A stretch of 11,061 bases of DNA from Stramenopiles sp. TOSAG23-2 (Eukaryota; Sar): contig LT649968.1 of assembly GCA_900128395.1 (NCBI GenBank), forward strand, positions 1 to 11,061, read 5' to 3'. The translations under genes and the position numbers were made by a program. How positions within the stretch are numbered: the stretch's first letter is position 1; the number at the start of each line of letters is the position of its first letter. The notes beneath the pieces were generated by a model. That model was not told the DNA's origin, made no database searches, and saw nothing but the letters and a program-made list of their open reading frames with translations. This document shows positions 1 through 6,803 of this stretch, one piece after another.

Positions 1-21
1 CGAAAAAAAAAAGAGAGAGAA

Positions 22-906
22 ATGGGGAAAAAAGATAAATCTGGTGCAAAACGTCGTAGAAGGTTAGAGGAACAGAAAGAACGTGAGGCTGGCATTGAGA
101 GTATGAATAATGAAGCAGAATTACAAGCGGAATTACGTGCTTTAAATGGTGTAAATAATAATAATAATAATAATGGCCATGACGATAGCCGTCCAACCAT
201 TTATAATAACAAAGGTTTATTATCCAAATGTGATGCAATTGATTTAAACCTTGATTTTCCACAAACATTAGCAGTGGTTAGTCGAATACCAGTAGCAAAT
301 GCTGTTCCAAATTATGAAGATGAGTTAGTACGAGAAACAGCATTTTATACACAAGCACAAGCAGCTGTTGCAATGGCACGGCAAAAGTTAGAAGCAATGA
401 AAGTGCCATATTTACGACCTGATGATTATTACGCAGAAATGTTAAAAAGTGATGGGCATATGCAACGAATTCGTGATTCGTTGTTGTTTGAAGAGCGTAA
501 AATGGCTGCATTCCAACGTAGGAAAAAGGCACAAGAGCATAAAAAATTTGGAAAACAATTAAATGCAGAACGTATTAAAAATAAAGCTGCAGAAAAACGT
601 ATGGCAATTGATGCAATTTCACAAATTCGTAAACGCAGAAAAAGTAACAATGGGAGTGCATTTGATGTCGATGTTGCAGTGGATAAAATTGCTTCACAAT
701 CAAGGCATTATAATGGTGGCAGTAATAGTAGTAGTGGGCATAGTAGTAAATTTAATAAATATCAAAGAGGTAGAGATGCAGAAAGAAATAATAATAATAA
801 TAATAATAGGAAAAACAAAAATTACAGCAACAATCGTCGTAGAGGTGGTGGTGGTGGTGGTGGTAAAAGACCTGGTAAAGGAAGAAGACAAAAGATGAGA
901 CGATAA
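22..906 (+). CDS. EBP2: EBP2-family rRNA-processing protein (EBNA1BP2 homologue)
   Basis: 294-aa single-exon frame. The central block, about residues 73-207, matches the EBP2 family as I know it: ETAFYTQAQAAV (105-116), then KVPYLRPDDYYAEMLKSD (127-144), then a long basic helix with HKKFGKQLNAERI (173-185) and IDAISQIRKRRK. The very basic C-terminus has the typical KRPGKGRRQKMRR ending (282-294), interrupted by lineage-type poly-Asn (256-262) and poly-Gly (275-281). EBP2 is a nucleolar factor needed for 27S pre-rRNA processing and 60S subunit assembly; nuclear and nucleolar location is inferred from the family and from the basic N-terminus (KRRRR at 10-14) and C-terminus. Length is close to the human protein and shorter than yeast. 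Start chosen at the first ATG, in a purine-rich context (gagaaATGggg) only 21 bases from the window edge, so an upstream exon cannot be strictly excluded, but the N-terminus looks complete. No disabling change seen. Confidence 0.93.
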   Translation: MGKKDKSGAKRRRRLEEQKEREAGIESMNNEAELQAELRALNGVNNNNNNNGHDDSRPTIYNNKGLLSKCDAIDLNLDFPQTLAVVSRIPVANAVPNYEDELVRETAFYTQAQAAVAMARQKLEAMKVPYLRPDDYYAEMLKSDGHMQRIRDSLLFEERKMAAFQRRKKAQEHKKFGKQLNAERIKNKAAEKRMAIDAISQIRKRRKSNNGSAFDVDVAVDKIASQSRHYNGGSNSSSGHSSKFNKYQRGRDAERNNNNNNNRKNKNYSNNRRRGGGGGGGKRPGKGRRQKMRR

Positions 907-1605
907 AAAAAAGTGGGAAAAGAAAAGAAAAAAACTCTATTATTATAATATATACGCTCGTAACAAACACATATATGTGTGTGGTGTGTGTGGTAATATT
1001 ATTACATATCTCGTGATATTTTAATTTCTTTTTTTCGTAAAAATTTTTTATTTTTTTTTATATATTATCTAATATAAACATGGATTTGCATTTGTATAAG
1101 CAACACGGGGTGTAAAATAAAAGGCGATATGGATATTAGCTTAAATTATATGTACAATATACAAGAGATATCGATATATTGTTTCTACAGGACAATCAAC
1201 GGCACAAACAACGGCACCAACTACGGCACCAACTATACGTGATGGTATGCATGGTTGATCGTTCACATGAGTATCATAATACATACTGTAGTGTTGTATT
1301 TTTAGCATTCCTCCTAATTTCTAATTTCCCTTTCATCAAGTATAAATTATTATTATACAAGTAGTCATTTGATAGCAGCAAAGAAGAAGAAGTGAAATCA
1401 AAAATATTATCACAAACGTTATAATTTTTGTGATTTTTAAATAAAATTTTTATTTTAAAATATATATATATATTATATATATAGGAATGGAAAAAGAAAA
1501 AACGAACTTCAAAAAAAGTATTTTTCCACCGATACCCGACATAATCATAAATATAAGATAGAGAGACGTGTATATATATAGATTAACGATCGAGTTGAAA
1601 GAAAG
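907..1605. other. AT-rich spacer between EBP2 and FKBP genes
   Basis: No convincing gene. It contains GT/TG runs (about 965-993), A- and T-runs, and a (TA)n palindromic stretch near 1459-1483 upstream of the FKBP gene. A weak small-gene possibility exists: a short ATG frame at 1080-1109 (MDLHLYKQHG) could join in phase across GT(1110)...TTTCTACAG(1190) to a frame ending at 1364, giving a peptide of about 67 aa. The 3' splice site is good, the donor (GTGTAA) is poor, and the piece at 1191-1235 is a 12-bp quasi-repeat of ACGGCACCAACT, so I do not call a gene. Presumably holds the EBP2 3' UTR and the FKBP promoter, but no specific element can be defined. Confidence 0.5.
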
Positions 1606-2019
1606 ATGGCGGAGAATAATATAGATGGGGGAAATAATAATAATAATAATGGTAATACAAATCAACAAGTGGAACCACCAATACAAGTCATCGTAAAAAC
1701 AACAAAAGCTGGTGATGCAACGCATAAACCAAAAAAAGGACAAACGGTACGTATACATTACGATGCATATTTAAAAAGTGATGGGACGAAATTTGATTCG
1801 TCGGAAACACGTGGTCATGCATTTGAATTTGTATTAGGTGCTGGGCAAGTTATTAAAGGTTGGGAAGAATTTTTTCCTGATTTAAGTTTAGGACAAAAAG
1901 TACATGTAGAAATTCCACCACAATTAGCATATGGTAGACGTGGTTATCCACCAATAGTACCACCAAATGAAACGTTAATTTATGACATAGAGTTAATATC
2001 ATTTTCTAATATTGAATAA
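1606..2019 (+). CDS. FKBP-type peptidyl-prolyl cis-trans isomerase, single domain
   Basis: 137 aa, single exon. Residues 1-25 are an Asn-rich leader (NNNNNN at 10-15); residues about 26-134 are one FKBP domain. Family landmarks are visible: VRIHYDAYL (48-56; Y52 lines the active site), KFDSS (62-66, the F-D pair), FEFVLGAGQVIKGWEE (73-88, with the V-I-x-x-W pocket), LAYGRRGYPP (107-116) and the closing strand IYDIELISF (125-133). Almost all pocket residues of FKBP12 are present; the position usually His in GHPG is Tyr here (Y114). The segment EEFFPDLSLGQ replaces the usual EEGVAQMSVGQ. Expected role: cytosolic or nuclear prolyl isomerase and potential FK506/rapamycin target (family knowledge, not tested). 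No signal peptide and no TPR. Start is the first ATG, in AAAGATGGCG context. The last 20 codons and stop are repeated immediately downstream (1957-2154), but the first stop ends the protein. Confidence 0.96.
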   Translation: MAENNIDGGNNNNNNGNTNQQVEPPIQVIVKTTKAGDATHKPKKGQTVRIHYDAYLKSDGTKFDSSETRGHAFEFVLGAGQVIKGWEEFFPDLSLGQKVHVEIPPQLAYGRRGYPPIVPPNETLIYDIELISFSNIE

Positions 2020-2154
2020 CATTTTTTGAACACACACATAAAAAACATTAGAAAAGTACCACCAAATGAAACGTTAATTTATGACATAGAGTTAATATCA
2101 TTTTCTAATATTGAATAACATTTTTTGAACACACACATAAAAAACATTAGAAAA
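1957..2154. repeat. 99-bp perfect tandem duplication over the FKBP 3' end
   Basis: Unit 1 is 1957-2055 and unit 2 is 2056-2154, apparently identical by reading. Each unit carries the final 20 sense codons of the FKBP (from GTACCACCAAATG), its TAA stop and 36 bases of 3' flank ending TTAGAAAA. Because unit 1 keeps the stop, unit 2 lies in the 3' UTR and leaves the protein unchanged. Confidence 0.95.
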
Positions 2155-2494
2155 TATTGAAAAAACTGAATAGATATAGGTAAAGGTATTTTTATGTAAA
2201 ATTGTACGTCTCCAAACATTAGTACTACTATTATTATTAAAATGAATTATTGTTGTAACTAGTAATATGCTGATGTGAAGAAAAACTACTATTACTACCG
2301 TCGCCGATTAGTATTAAAATTACATCTATTGTTATAATTGTTGCAACTAGAATTATCATATACCATGGTATTATCCAACGCAGCTGTCGCATTGTGAAGG
2401 TTATTATCAAATTATAATGATGATTGTTTGTATCACTACTGTTGTTACTACTAATAATAAAAGATGATGTGTTCAAAATAGATTGAAAAAGTAA
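2155..2494. other. AT-rich spacer, no supported gene
   Basis: Open frames exist on the minus strand (a 79-codon frame at 2237-2476 with a hydrophobic centre), but nothing about them looks conserved and the flanks are simple AAT/ACT-type trinucleotide sequence. I see no RNA gene or clear regulatory site. If 2495-2725 is a real exon, this stretch would contain its upstream intron. Confidence 0.4.
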
Positions 2495-2725
2495 GAGCCA
2501 TTTTCAAGCGACGATACATTACTACAAACGGATTCATGTCCATCAAAGGATACTGTGCGTGACCGTAAACTATGTTCACTTCCAATCGAACTACCTAAAG
2601 AAATGATAGAAGCTTTATCATCAAATTCCAAATGTTTATGGCATGGTTGTGAAATACAAGCTATTGTGAGCTTTCATGGTGTTCTTCAATCAAATGCAAT
2701 GCATATCGCAGAGTGGACAAGATAA
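2495..2725 (+). CDS. Possible terminal exon or gene remnant, unknown product
   Basis: An open stretch of 76 codons with the codon style of the neighbouring genes (GAA, CGT, CCA). It includes the plausible globular sequence LPIELPKEMIEALSSNSK followed by CLWHGCEIQAIVSFHGVLQ and ends AEWTR-TAA. A TAA at 2492-2494 lies just upstream in frame, so it would need entry by splicing (AG at 2494-2495 or 2496-2497, without a good pyrimidine tract) or it is a broken gene. The first internal ATG is at 2603. The last codons and stop fall in the 63-bp repeat (2709-2771). I do not recognise a family; it could also be a chance frame in a less AT-rich patch. Confidence 0.33.
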   Translation, partial: EPFSSDDTLLQTDSCPSKDTVRDRKLCSLPIELPKEMIEALSSNSKCLWHGCEIQAIVSFHGVLQSNAMHIAEWTR

Positions 2726-2771
2726 ATAAAAGTGGGCCGCGCTACTATTTTCACACTTGATTAATAGATCT
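2709..2771 (+). repeat. 63-bp dispersed direct repeat, copy 1
   Basis: Matches 3013-3075 over 63 bp with one difference (G at 2716, A at 3020). Both copies run from CAGAGTG through GTGGGCCGCGCTACTATTTT to CACTTGATTAATAGATCT. The ending looks like a branch point plus 3' splice site (CTTGATTAATAG). The copies lie 304 bp apart in the same orientation. Confidence 0.93.
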
Positions 2772-2821
2772 AAAATAATAAATTACCATCAATACAACAA
2801 GCATTGAAATATGTACAACAA

Positions 2822-3148
2822 ATGAAGGCATTGGAGGTGGTGAAGGAGGTGGTGAAAAAGTAAAAAACGTGCGGGTTGTGGGTTGTGTATCTAGCAGCAC
2901 GCCCACACCCATTTATATTTAAAATATATAAAAATATTGAGGAGGAATTTAAAAAAAAAAATGCGTAATATATTTCACATACACTCTCTGTAGAGTGTAT
3001 TTGTTTTTTACTCAGAGTGAACAAGATAAATAAAAGTGGGCCGCGCTACTATTTTCACACTTGATTAATAGATCTGAGACAAACGTTGCCCACCATGGTT
3101 GGGTGACGTTTGGAAAATTTTTTGAAATGGAGAAAGATTTCTTAACAA
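2822..3148 (+). CDS. Possible small spliced gene, two exons (2822-2859, 3072-3148)
   Basis: A frame ending at 2859 (from ATG 2822; open upstream to 2774 as NNKLPSIQQALKYVQQ) could join across an intron 2860-3071 (GTAAAA...CTTGATTAATAG) to 3072 onward in matching phase. The joined codon gives a frame reading ...EVVKEVVKK then SETNVAHHGWVTFGKFFEME then KDFLT. The sequence 3073-3147 is coding-like and unlike random AT-rich DNA. Beyond 3148 the frame either runs through the pyrimidine tract as a Phe/Leu/Ser stretch to a stop at 3289-3291, or is spliced again (see the 117-bp repeat). No family recognised. Weakness: the 3' splice site lies inside a repeat whose other copy (2709-2771) has no obvious exon after it, and the whole region may be decayed or misassembled. 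Confidence 0.28.
2979..3000. repeat. Perfect 9-bp hairpin, 4-nt loop
   Basis: ATACACTCT - CTGT - AGAGTGTAT. Lies inside the putative intron 2860-3071, shortly before the second 63-bp repeat copy. No partner gene or known motif assigned. Confidence 0.7.
3013..3075 (+). repeat. 63-bp dispersed direct repeat, copy 2
   Basis: Second copy of 2709-2771 with one substitution. Here the terminal CTTGATTAATAG is followed by coding-like sequence, making this copy a candidate 3' splice site (exon from 3072). Confidence 0.93.
3081..3111. repeat. 12-bp stem hairpin with 7-nt loop
   Basis: AAACGTTGCCCA pairs with TGGGTGACGTTT around the loop CCATGGT: ten Watson-Crick pairs plus two G-T/T-G positions that would be wobbles in RNA. 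The stem overlaps the coding-like exon 3072-3148. It may be a structured RNA, a protein-binding palindrome, or a by-product of coding sequence. Confidence 0.6.
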
Positions 3149-3263
3149 GTTCCTATAAATTTATGATCCTTCTTTTCTTTTTTCTCTTTCTTTTTCTCTC
3201 TTTTCTCTCTCTTTTTTCTCTCTTTTTCTTTTCTTTTTCCTTTGTTATTAGTGTTATTTGTTA
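3147..3263 (+). repeat. 117-bp direct repeat with pyrimidine tract, copy 1
   Basis: Identical by reading to 3290-3406; only 26 bp separate the copies. Each contains AAGTTCCTATAAATTTATGA, then an uninterrupted 77-nt C/T tract (3167-3243 here), then TTGTTATTAG and TGTTATTTGTTA. The tract followed by TTATTAG resembles an extreme polypyrimidine tract and 3' splice site. Alternatively it is a simple-sequence C/T block duplicated once. Confidence 0.95.
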
Positions 3264-3289
3264 CAACCGTGGTAGCTTGGCTGTTACTT

Positions 3290-3406
3290 AAGTTCCTATA
3301 AATTTATGATCCTTCTTTTCTTTTTTCTCTTTCTTTTTCTCTCTTTTCTCTCTCTTTTTTCTCTCTTTTTCTTTTCTTTTTCCTTTGTTATTAGTGTTAT
3401 TTGTTA
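3290..3406 (+). repeat. 117-bp direct repeat with pyrimidine tract, copy 2
   Basis: Second copy of 3147-3263; pyrimidine tract at 3310-3386. If both copies acted as introns (GT at 3149 and 3292, AG at 3250-3251 and 3393-3394), the flanking codons would remain in one frame to a TAA in 3442-3446, but the donor GTTCCT is not consensus. Confidence 0.95.
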
Positions 3407-3896
3407 TTTCGGTAAAAAATGTCATAAAAATATAGTTTTAGGATAAATGGCTAAATTCCTTAAAAAGCATGTAAAAATTACAGAATATTGATAAAAATGG
3501 CAAATACAACAGCACACTATTATAAAATAGAATCACCCAATCCACTATTGATTAAATTAATCAAAAATATAAAATTTTAATCAAGTGACTTGATTAAGTG
3601 TTCTCCCTACACACACTTTCCACCCAAAATACCTGGGTGCCCACCCAAATAGCAACTTGATTAACGAGCCGCCCACACCGGCTCATATCAACAAAATGTT
3701 CACCTTGTTTTTACTCTCGTATTTTTTATTTTTAACTTTTAGATTTTTTAACCCGCACACCGCACAGACATTTTTTTCAATTTTTATTCACACACACATT
3801 GTCGCACCCTTGCCCCCTGCGCTGTAATTGCATTAATGCATAATTTTACTTTTCTTCTGTTTTTTCTAATTTTTCCACCCCCCACATCCTACCAAA
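3407..3896. other. Intergenic region with hairpins and repeated 9-mer, no clear gene
   Basis: The 3' side of two converging gene regions. It contains two tiny ATG frames (3447-3491, and 3497-3580 coding MANTTAHYYKIESPNPLLIK plus seven more residues), palindromes at 3548-3564 and 3577-3597, a CACCC/GGGTG stem (3621-3639), a GAGCCG/CGGCTC stem (3666-3684) and the 12-bp palindrome TGCATTAATGCA (3829-3840). Base composition is patchy, with C-rich stretches such as 3601-3645 and 3806-3822 in otherwise T/A-rich DNA. No tRNA, rRNA or known mobile-element end is recognised. Confidence 0.5.
3548..3597. repeat. Two adjacent palindromes built on (C)TTGATTAA
   Basis: 3548-3564 is TTGATTAA-A-TTAATCAA; 3577-3597 is TTAATCAAG-TGA-CTTGATTAA. 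The same 9-mer CTTGATTAA also occurs at 2756-2764, 3060-3068 and 3656-3664. The symmetric form could be a dimeric protein-binding site, an element end, or hairpin DNA; no function is established. Confidence 0.75.
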
Positions 3897-4108
3897 ACAC
3901 CTTTTTTTTCATTTATTCCTCTGATGCATTATTGTTGTTGATTTCATTTGCAAACATTAACATCTCTTCTACACTTATTGCATTATCATGGTTTTCATCC
4001 ATACACCTTTTTTTTCATTTATTCCTCTGATGCATTATTGTTGTTGATTTCATTTGCAAACATTAACATCTCTTCTACACTTATTGCATTATCATGGTTT
4101 TCATCCAT
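3897..4108. repeat. 106-bp tandem duplication over the EF-hand gene 3' end
   Basis: Unit 1 is 3897-4002 and unit 2 is 4003-4108, identical by reading. On the minus strand each unit codes the last EF-hand loop (MDENHDNAISVEEMLMFANE onward), the EINNNNASEE C-terminus and the TAA stop, followed by an A-run. The functional stop is in unit 2 (4019-4021); unit 1 is a repeat of the same coding segment lying beyond the stop. Confidence 0.95.
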
Positions 4109-5990
4109 GATTTTAAATTTAGCATCGACTAATTTATGTTGCAATAAACATTTTAAATTTGCATTACTTGCCATTAAATCTTGTACTTTTTGATTTAATT
4201 GTACTGCTTTTAAAAAAGCACGTTTCGATATACTACCTTTATGTTCTTTATCTATAATATCAAATATCGATGTAACAATTGATTTTTCAACATTATCAAC
4301 AACCACATCATTATTATTAATATCATTATCGCTTTTACTTTCTACTTTTGCATCAATGGTGGTAGTATTGTTATTTTCATCATCCGCATTTGTATTTGGA
4401 ATTGTACTAATACCAGTTGATTTCATTTTCACTATTGGACGTCCTTTCCATGACCATGTTTCCATATCTGTATTTGATGTATTAAATAATGAATTACCAA
4501 TAATAGTTGTTGGTGCGCTTGTAGTATTCCCATCAAATGGATTGGTTTGTACTCTCCATGGATCATTATACACACTCATGCCATTAACTGGGCGTATTGC
4601 TGGCATTGATATATCATGAACCGGATCATATTTATCTATATCAATACCTTCCAATTGCCGTGTTGCTAATGCATAAAATAAACGTTTATCATCTTCCAAT
4701 TGTTTTTTCACCGTACGTTGTTGAATACGTTGTGTTTGTAAATCAGCTTCTACTTGTTCACTTATTTGTTTCTGTCGTTCAAATGTTGCATGTGCAGCAA
4801 TTGCAGCTGCACGATGTGTTTCCGCTTGTAAACGTTGTATTTCTAATTGTTCTAATCGCGATTGAGATAATTTTTGTTCCTAAATAAATATAAAAGTATA
4901 TATGTATGTATTTATGTGTTAGTCGTTCAAATGTTGCATGTGCAGCAATTGCAGCTGCACGATGTGTTTCCGCTTGTAAACGTTGTATTTCTAATTGTTC
5001 TAATCGCGATTGAGATAATTTTTGTTCCTAAATAAATATAAAAGTATATATGTATATGTATTTATGTGTTAGATTCTTTTTTTTTGATGTAATAAATATA
5101 CGTATAATACATACCACTTGTCTTAAACGTTCTGATTCACGTAACATTTCTTGTTGTACTGATACAGTTGCATTGTTACTATTACTTGTAGTACTTTTAC
5201 TAGATGTATTATTATTGTTTGTAGTACGATATGGATATGGTAACATACTTGGATATGTATGTAATGATGAATTAGGTGGTGGTGTGTAACTATTGATCGT
5301 TGATACATATGCACGTGAATATGGATAATATGTTGACGATAGTGGCGGCATACCCATATTGGTATAAGAACGATTTGCACCAAGAATTGTTGGTGCTGTA
5401 CGTCTAAATTGTTGTTGTTGTTGATTCATTGGATTCATCATTGGTGGCATCATCATCATATTGTTGTTGTTGTTGTTGTACATCATATTTGGTTGCGTTT
5501 GCTGTTGTTGTTGCTGTTGCATCATCATCCTCATAGGCGGTGCAGATGGCATTGTATTTCTTGGCATCGTTTTATTGTTACTATTTGCAGTCGTCGTTGC
5601 TGTAGTTGTAATGTTGTTGTTGTTGTTGCTTTGATGAATACCAATATTATTATTATTATTATTCATGGCATTACGTTGTTGTTGTTGTTGTTGTTCCATT
5701 TGTAACAATTGTTGTTGTGCAAGTTGTGTACGTCTTAAATGTTGTTGTTGTTGTTGATACATTTGTTGTTGTTGTTGCATATTTTGCATCATATTATTTG
5801 TATTATTAATATTATTATTATTATTCATCATTAATAACGAATTATTATCATTATTATTATAACGTGGTGGCATCATCATACTTTTCATTGCATTATTATT
5901 GGTATTGTAATAATATGGCGTTTGTTTACGTTGTGGTAAATATGAATTGTTGTACGTTGGTGGTGGTACGTAATTGTTTGAATGATTCAT
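4019..5990 (-). CDS. Asn/Gln-rich coiled-coil EF-hand protein, two exons
   Basis: Predicted join of exon 1 (5990-5115, 292 codons) and exon 2 (4879-4019, 286 codons plus stop), 578 aa. Donor CAAGTG|GTATGT and acceptor TTATTTAG|GAACAA keep the frame (phase 0). Residues 1-290 are low complexity: poly-Asn, poly-Gln, Met runs, and PPPTY/YPYSR Tyr-Pro segments. About 280-370 is a charged, heptad-like coiled coil spanning the junction (EEMLRESERLRQV-type helix, then EQKLSQSRLEQLEIQRLQAE). About 498-578 carries two EF-hands: loop 1 DKEHKGSISKRA (position 12 is Ala, so probably weak or non-binding) and loop 2 DENHDNAISVEE (canonical). Likely a cytoplasmic Ca2+-responsive or scaffold protein; no family recognised. 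The reading frame of exon 2 continues upstream of a GTG at 4711, so a start there is not real. Exon 1 is duplicated in inverted orientation at 10179-11042. Confidence 0.8.
4774..5071. repeat. 148/150-bp tandem duplication spanning the 3' splice site
   Basis: Unit 1 is 4774-4921; unit 2 is 4922-5071 with a 2-bp TA expansion (TGTATATGTATTT against TGTATGTATTT). On the minus strand each unit contains the intron end with acceptor TTTATTTAG and the first 106 nt of exon 2 (EQKLSQSRL...FER). This gives the gene two identical acceptors, at 5028-5029 and 4880-4881. Confidence 0.94.
4880..5114 (-). other. Intron of the EF-hand gene with duplicated acceptor
   Basis: Starts GTATGT at 5114 and ends TTTAG at 4880 (235 nt) if the distal acceptor is used, giving an uninterrupted protein. 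Use of the proximal acceptor (intron 5114-5028, 87 nt) enters the duplicate exon start; after FER the frame continues into the repeated intron sequence and reaches a stop, because the two acceptors are 148 nt apart (not a multiple of 3). The duplicate therefore behaves as intronic or poison sequence, if it really exists. Confidence 0.75.
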
Positions 5991-6122
5991 CTTGTATTTT
6001 ATATATTATTATTATTTTTTTTCACAGTTATATAAATGTTCGTTTTGAAATAATAAGAATTTTACTAAACAAATGTGTAAAAAAACTCTTAAAAATGTTT
6101 AATTTAATTTTAACTATTATTT
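5101..6122 (-). repeat. Left arm of a 1.0-kb inverted duplication
   Basis: Inverted counterpart of 10047-11056 (1022 against 1010 bp). Covers the 5' end of the intron, all of exon 1 of the EF-hand gene and 132 bp of its upstream flank. The 132-bp flank and most of the exon read as identical between arms; differences cluster at 5470-5660 (left) and 10507-10697 (right). The 12-bp length difference is four codons in Asn/Gln runs. Confidence 0.95.
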
Positions 6123-6349
6123 TTATTATTTATATATATAAAGAGAGAAAGAAATAGATGTAAATATTATATTCTTTCGTATGACAACTATATCTATATT
6201 ATATGTTAATAATAATATATATGTATATATCTTCTTTTAATTTACCAATAAGTCCCTTCCCACTTCACCAATATATACATATACATGTATGTATGTAATA
6301 AGACATACTGGTATAAGAAGTTAATAAAAAAGCTGTCGTTTGATTCTAA

Positions 6350-6565
6350 TTATTTCCAATAGTAAATAGTGTTAAATTATGTTGTGAAGAGGGTGAACAA
6401 TCTCTAACGGTTGATGGGGGTTTGAGATCGGCTATATTTGACTACAGATTGTTTGTACTTGAATATTATGCCTATCTAATTGTATTACATTACATAATGT
6501 CATACTTGCATGTTTCGATAGAATTCCTATATAATACATGGAAATCTGGAAATCTATTTATTTGA
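6350..6565 (+). other. Open stretch of 71 codons without ATG start, doubtful
   Basis: Between TAA (6347-6349) and TGA (6563-6565) lies a frame including EEGEQSLTVDGGLRSAIFDY and then a Leu/Tyr/Ile-rich part. Its first ATG is far inside. It could be an exon of an unseen gene or chance; nothing supports splice sites on either side, and no family is recognised. Confidence 0.15.
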
Positions 6566-6583
6566 ATACAGATTGTTTGTACT
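6436..6583 (+). repeat. 24-bp direct repeat pair, 124 bp apart
   Basis: 6436-6459 and 6560-6583 share ATTTGA(C/A) followed by TACAGATTGTTTGTACT with a single mismatch. Function unknown; could be remnants of an older duplication or a paired binding site upstream of one of the flanking genes. Confidence 0.8.
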
Positions 6584-6607
6584 ATAAAATATAACACACT
6601 TGCTAAT

Positions 6608-6803
6608 TGCTAATATAATAGTATGGAGATAGCACACACATGTTGTATATATCCCTTGCTCCTTGCTATGCACCTGCTAATACAATAGTATGGAGATAGC
6701 ACACACATGTTGTATATATCCCTTGCTATGCACCTGCTAATACAATAGTATGGAGATAGCACACACATGGTGTATCTGTTGCTATGCACCTGCTAATACA
6801 ATA
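6608..6803 (+). repeat. Minisatellite, 60-bp unit, about three copies
   Basis: The core AGTATGGAGATAGCACACAC occurs three times (starting near 6620, 6688 and 6748). Full 60-bp units are 6661-6720 and 6721-6780, with a degenerate unit before (starting TTGCTAATATAATAG) and a partial one after (GCTATGCACCTGCTAATACAA). The spacing of the first unit is 8 longer because of a CCTTGCTC/CCTTGCT local doubling. Confidence 0.9.

Noticed and set aside
429-970. Minus-strand and alternate-frame ORFs over the EBP2 gene
   Set aside because: Shadows of a well-supported gene, with peptide content dictated by AAT and GGT runs.
1080-1364. Possible two-exon 67-aa gene
   Set aside because: Good 3' splice site at 1190 but poor donor and repeat-like sequence; no conservation signal visible.
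3061-3291. Single 76-codon ORF with a Phe/Leu/Ser tail resembling a membrane segment
   Set aside because: The hydrophobic part is translation of a pure C/T tract, and the listed start is TTG; the tract fits a polypyrimidine sequence or simple repeat better than a membrane protein.
4019-4711. EF-hand protein as a stand-alone 230-aa gene starting at 4711
   Set aside because: The codon there is GTG and the frame continues upstream for 56 coding-like codons to a good 3' splice site at 4880; a spliced model with exon 1 fits better.
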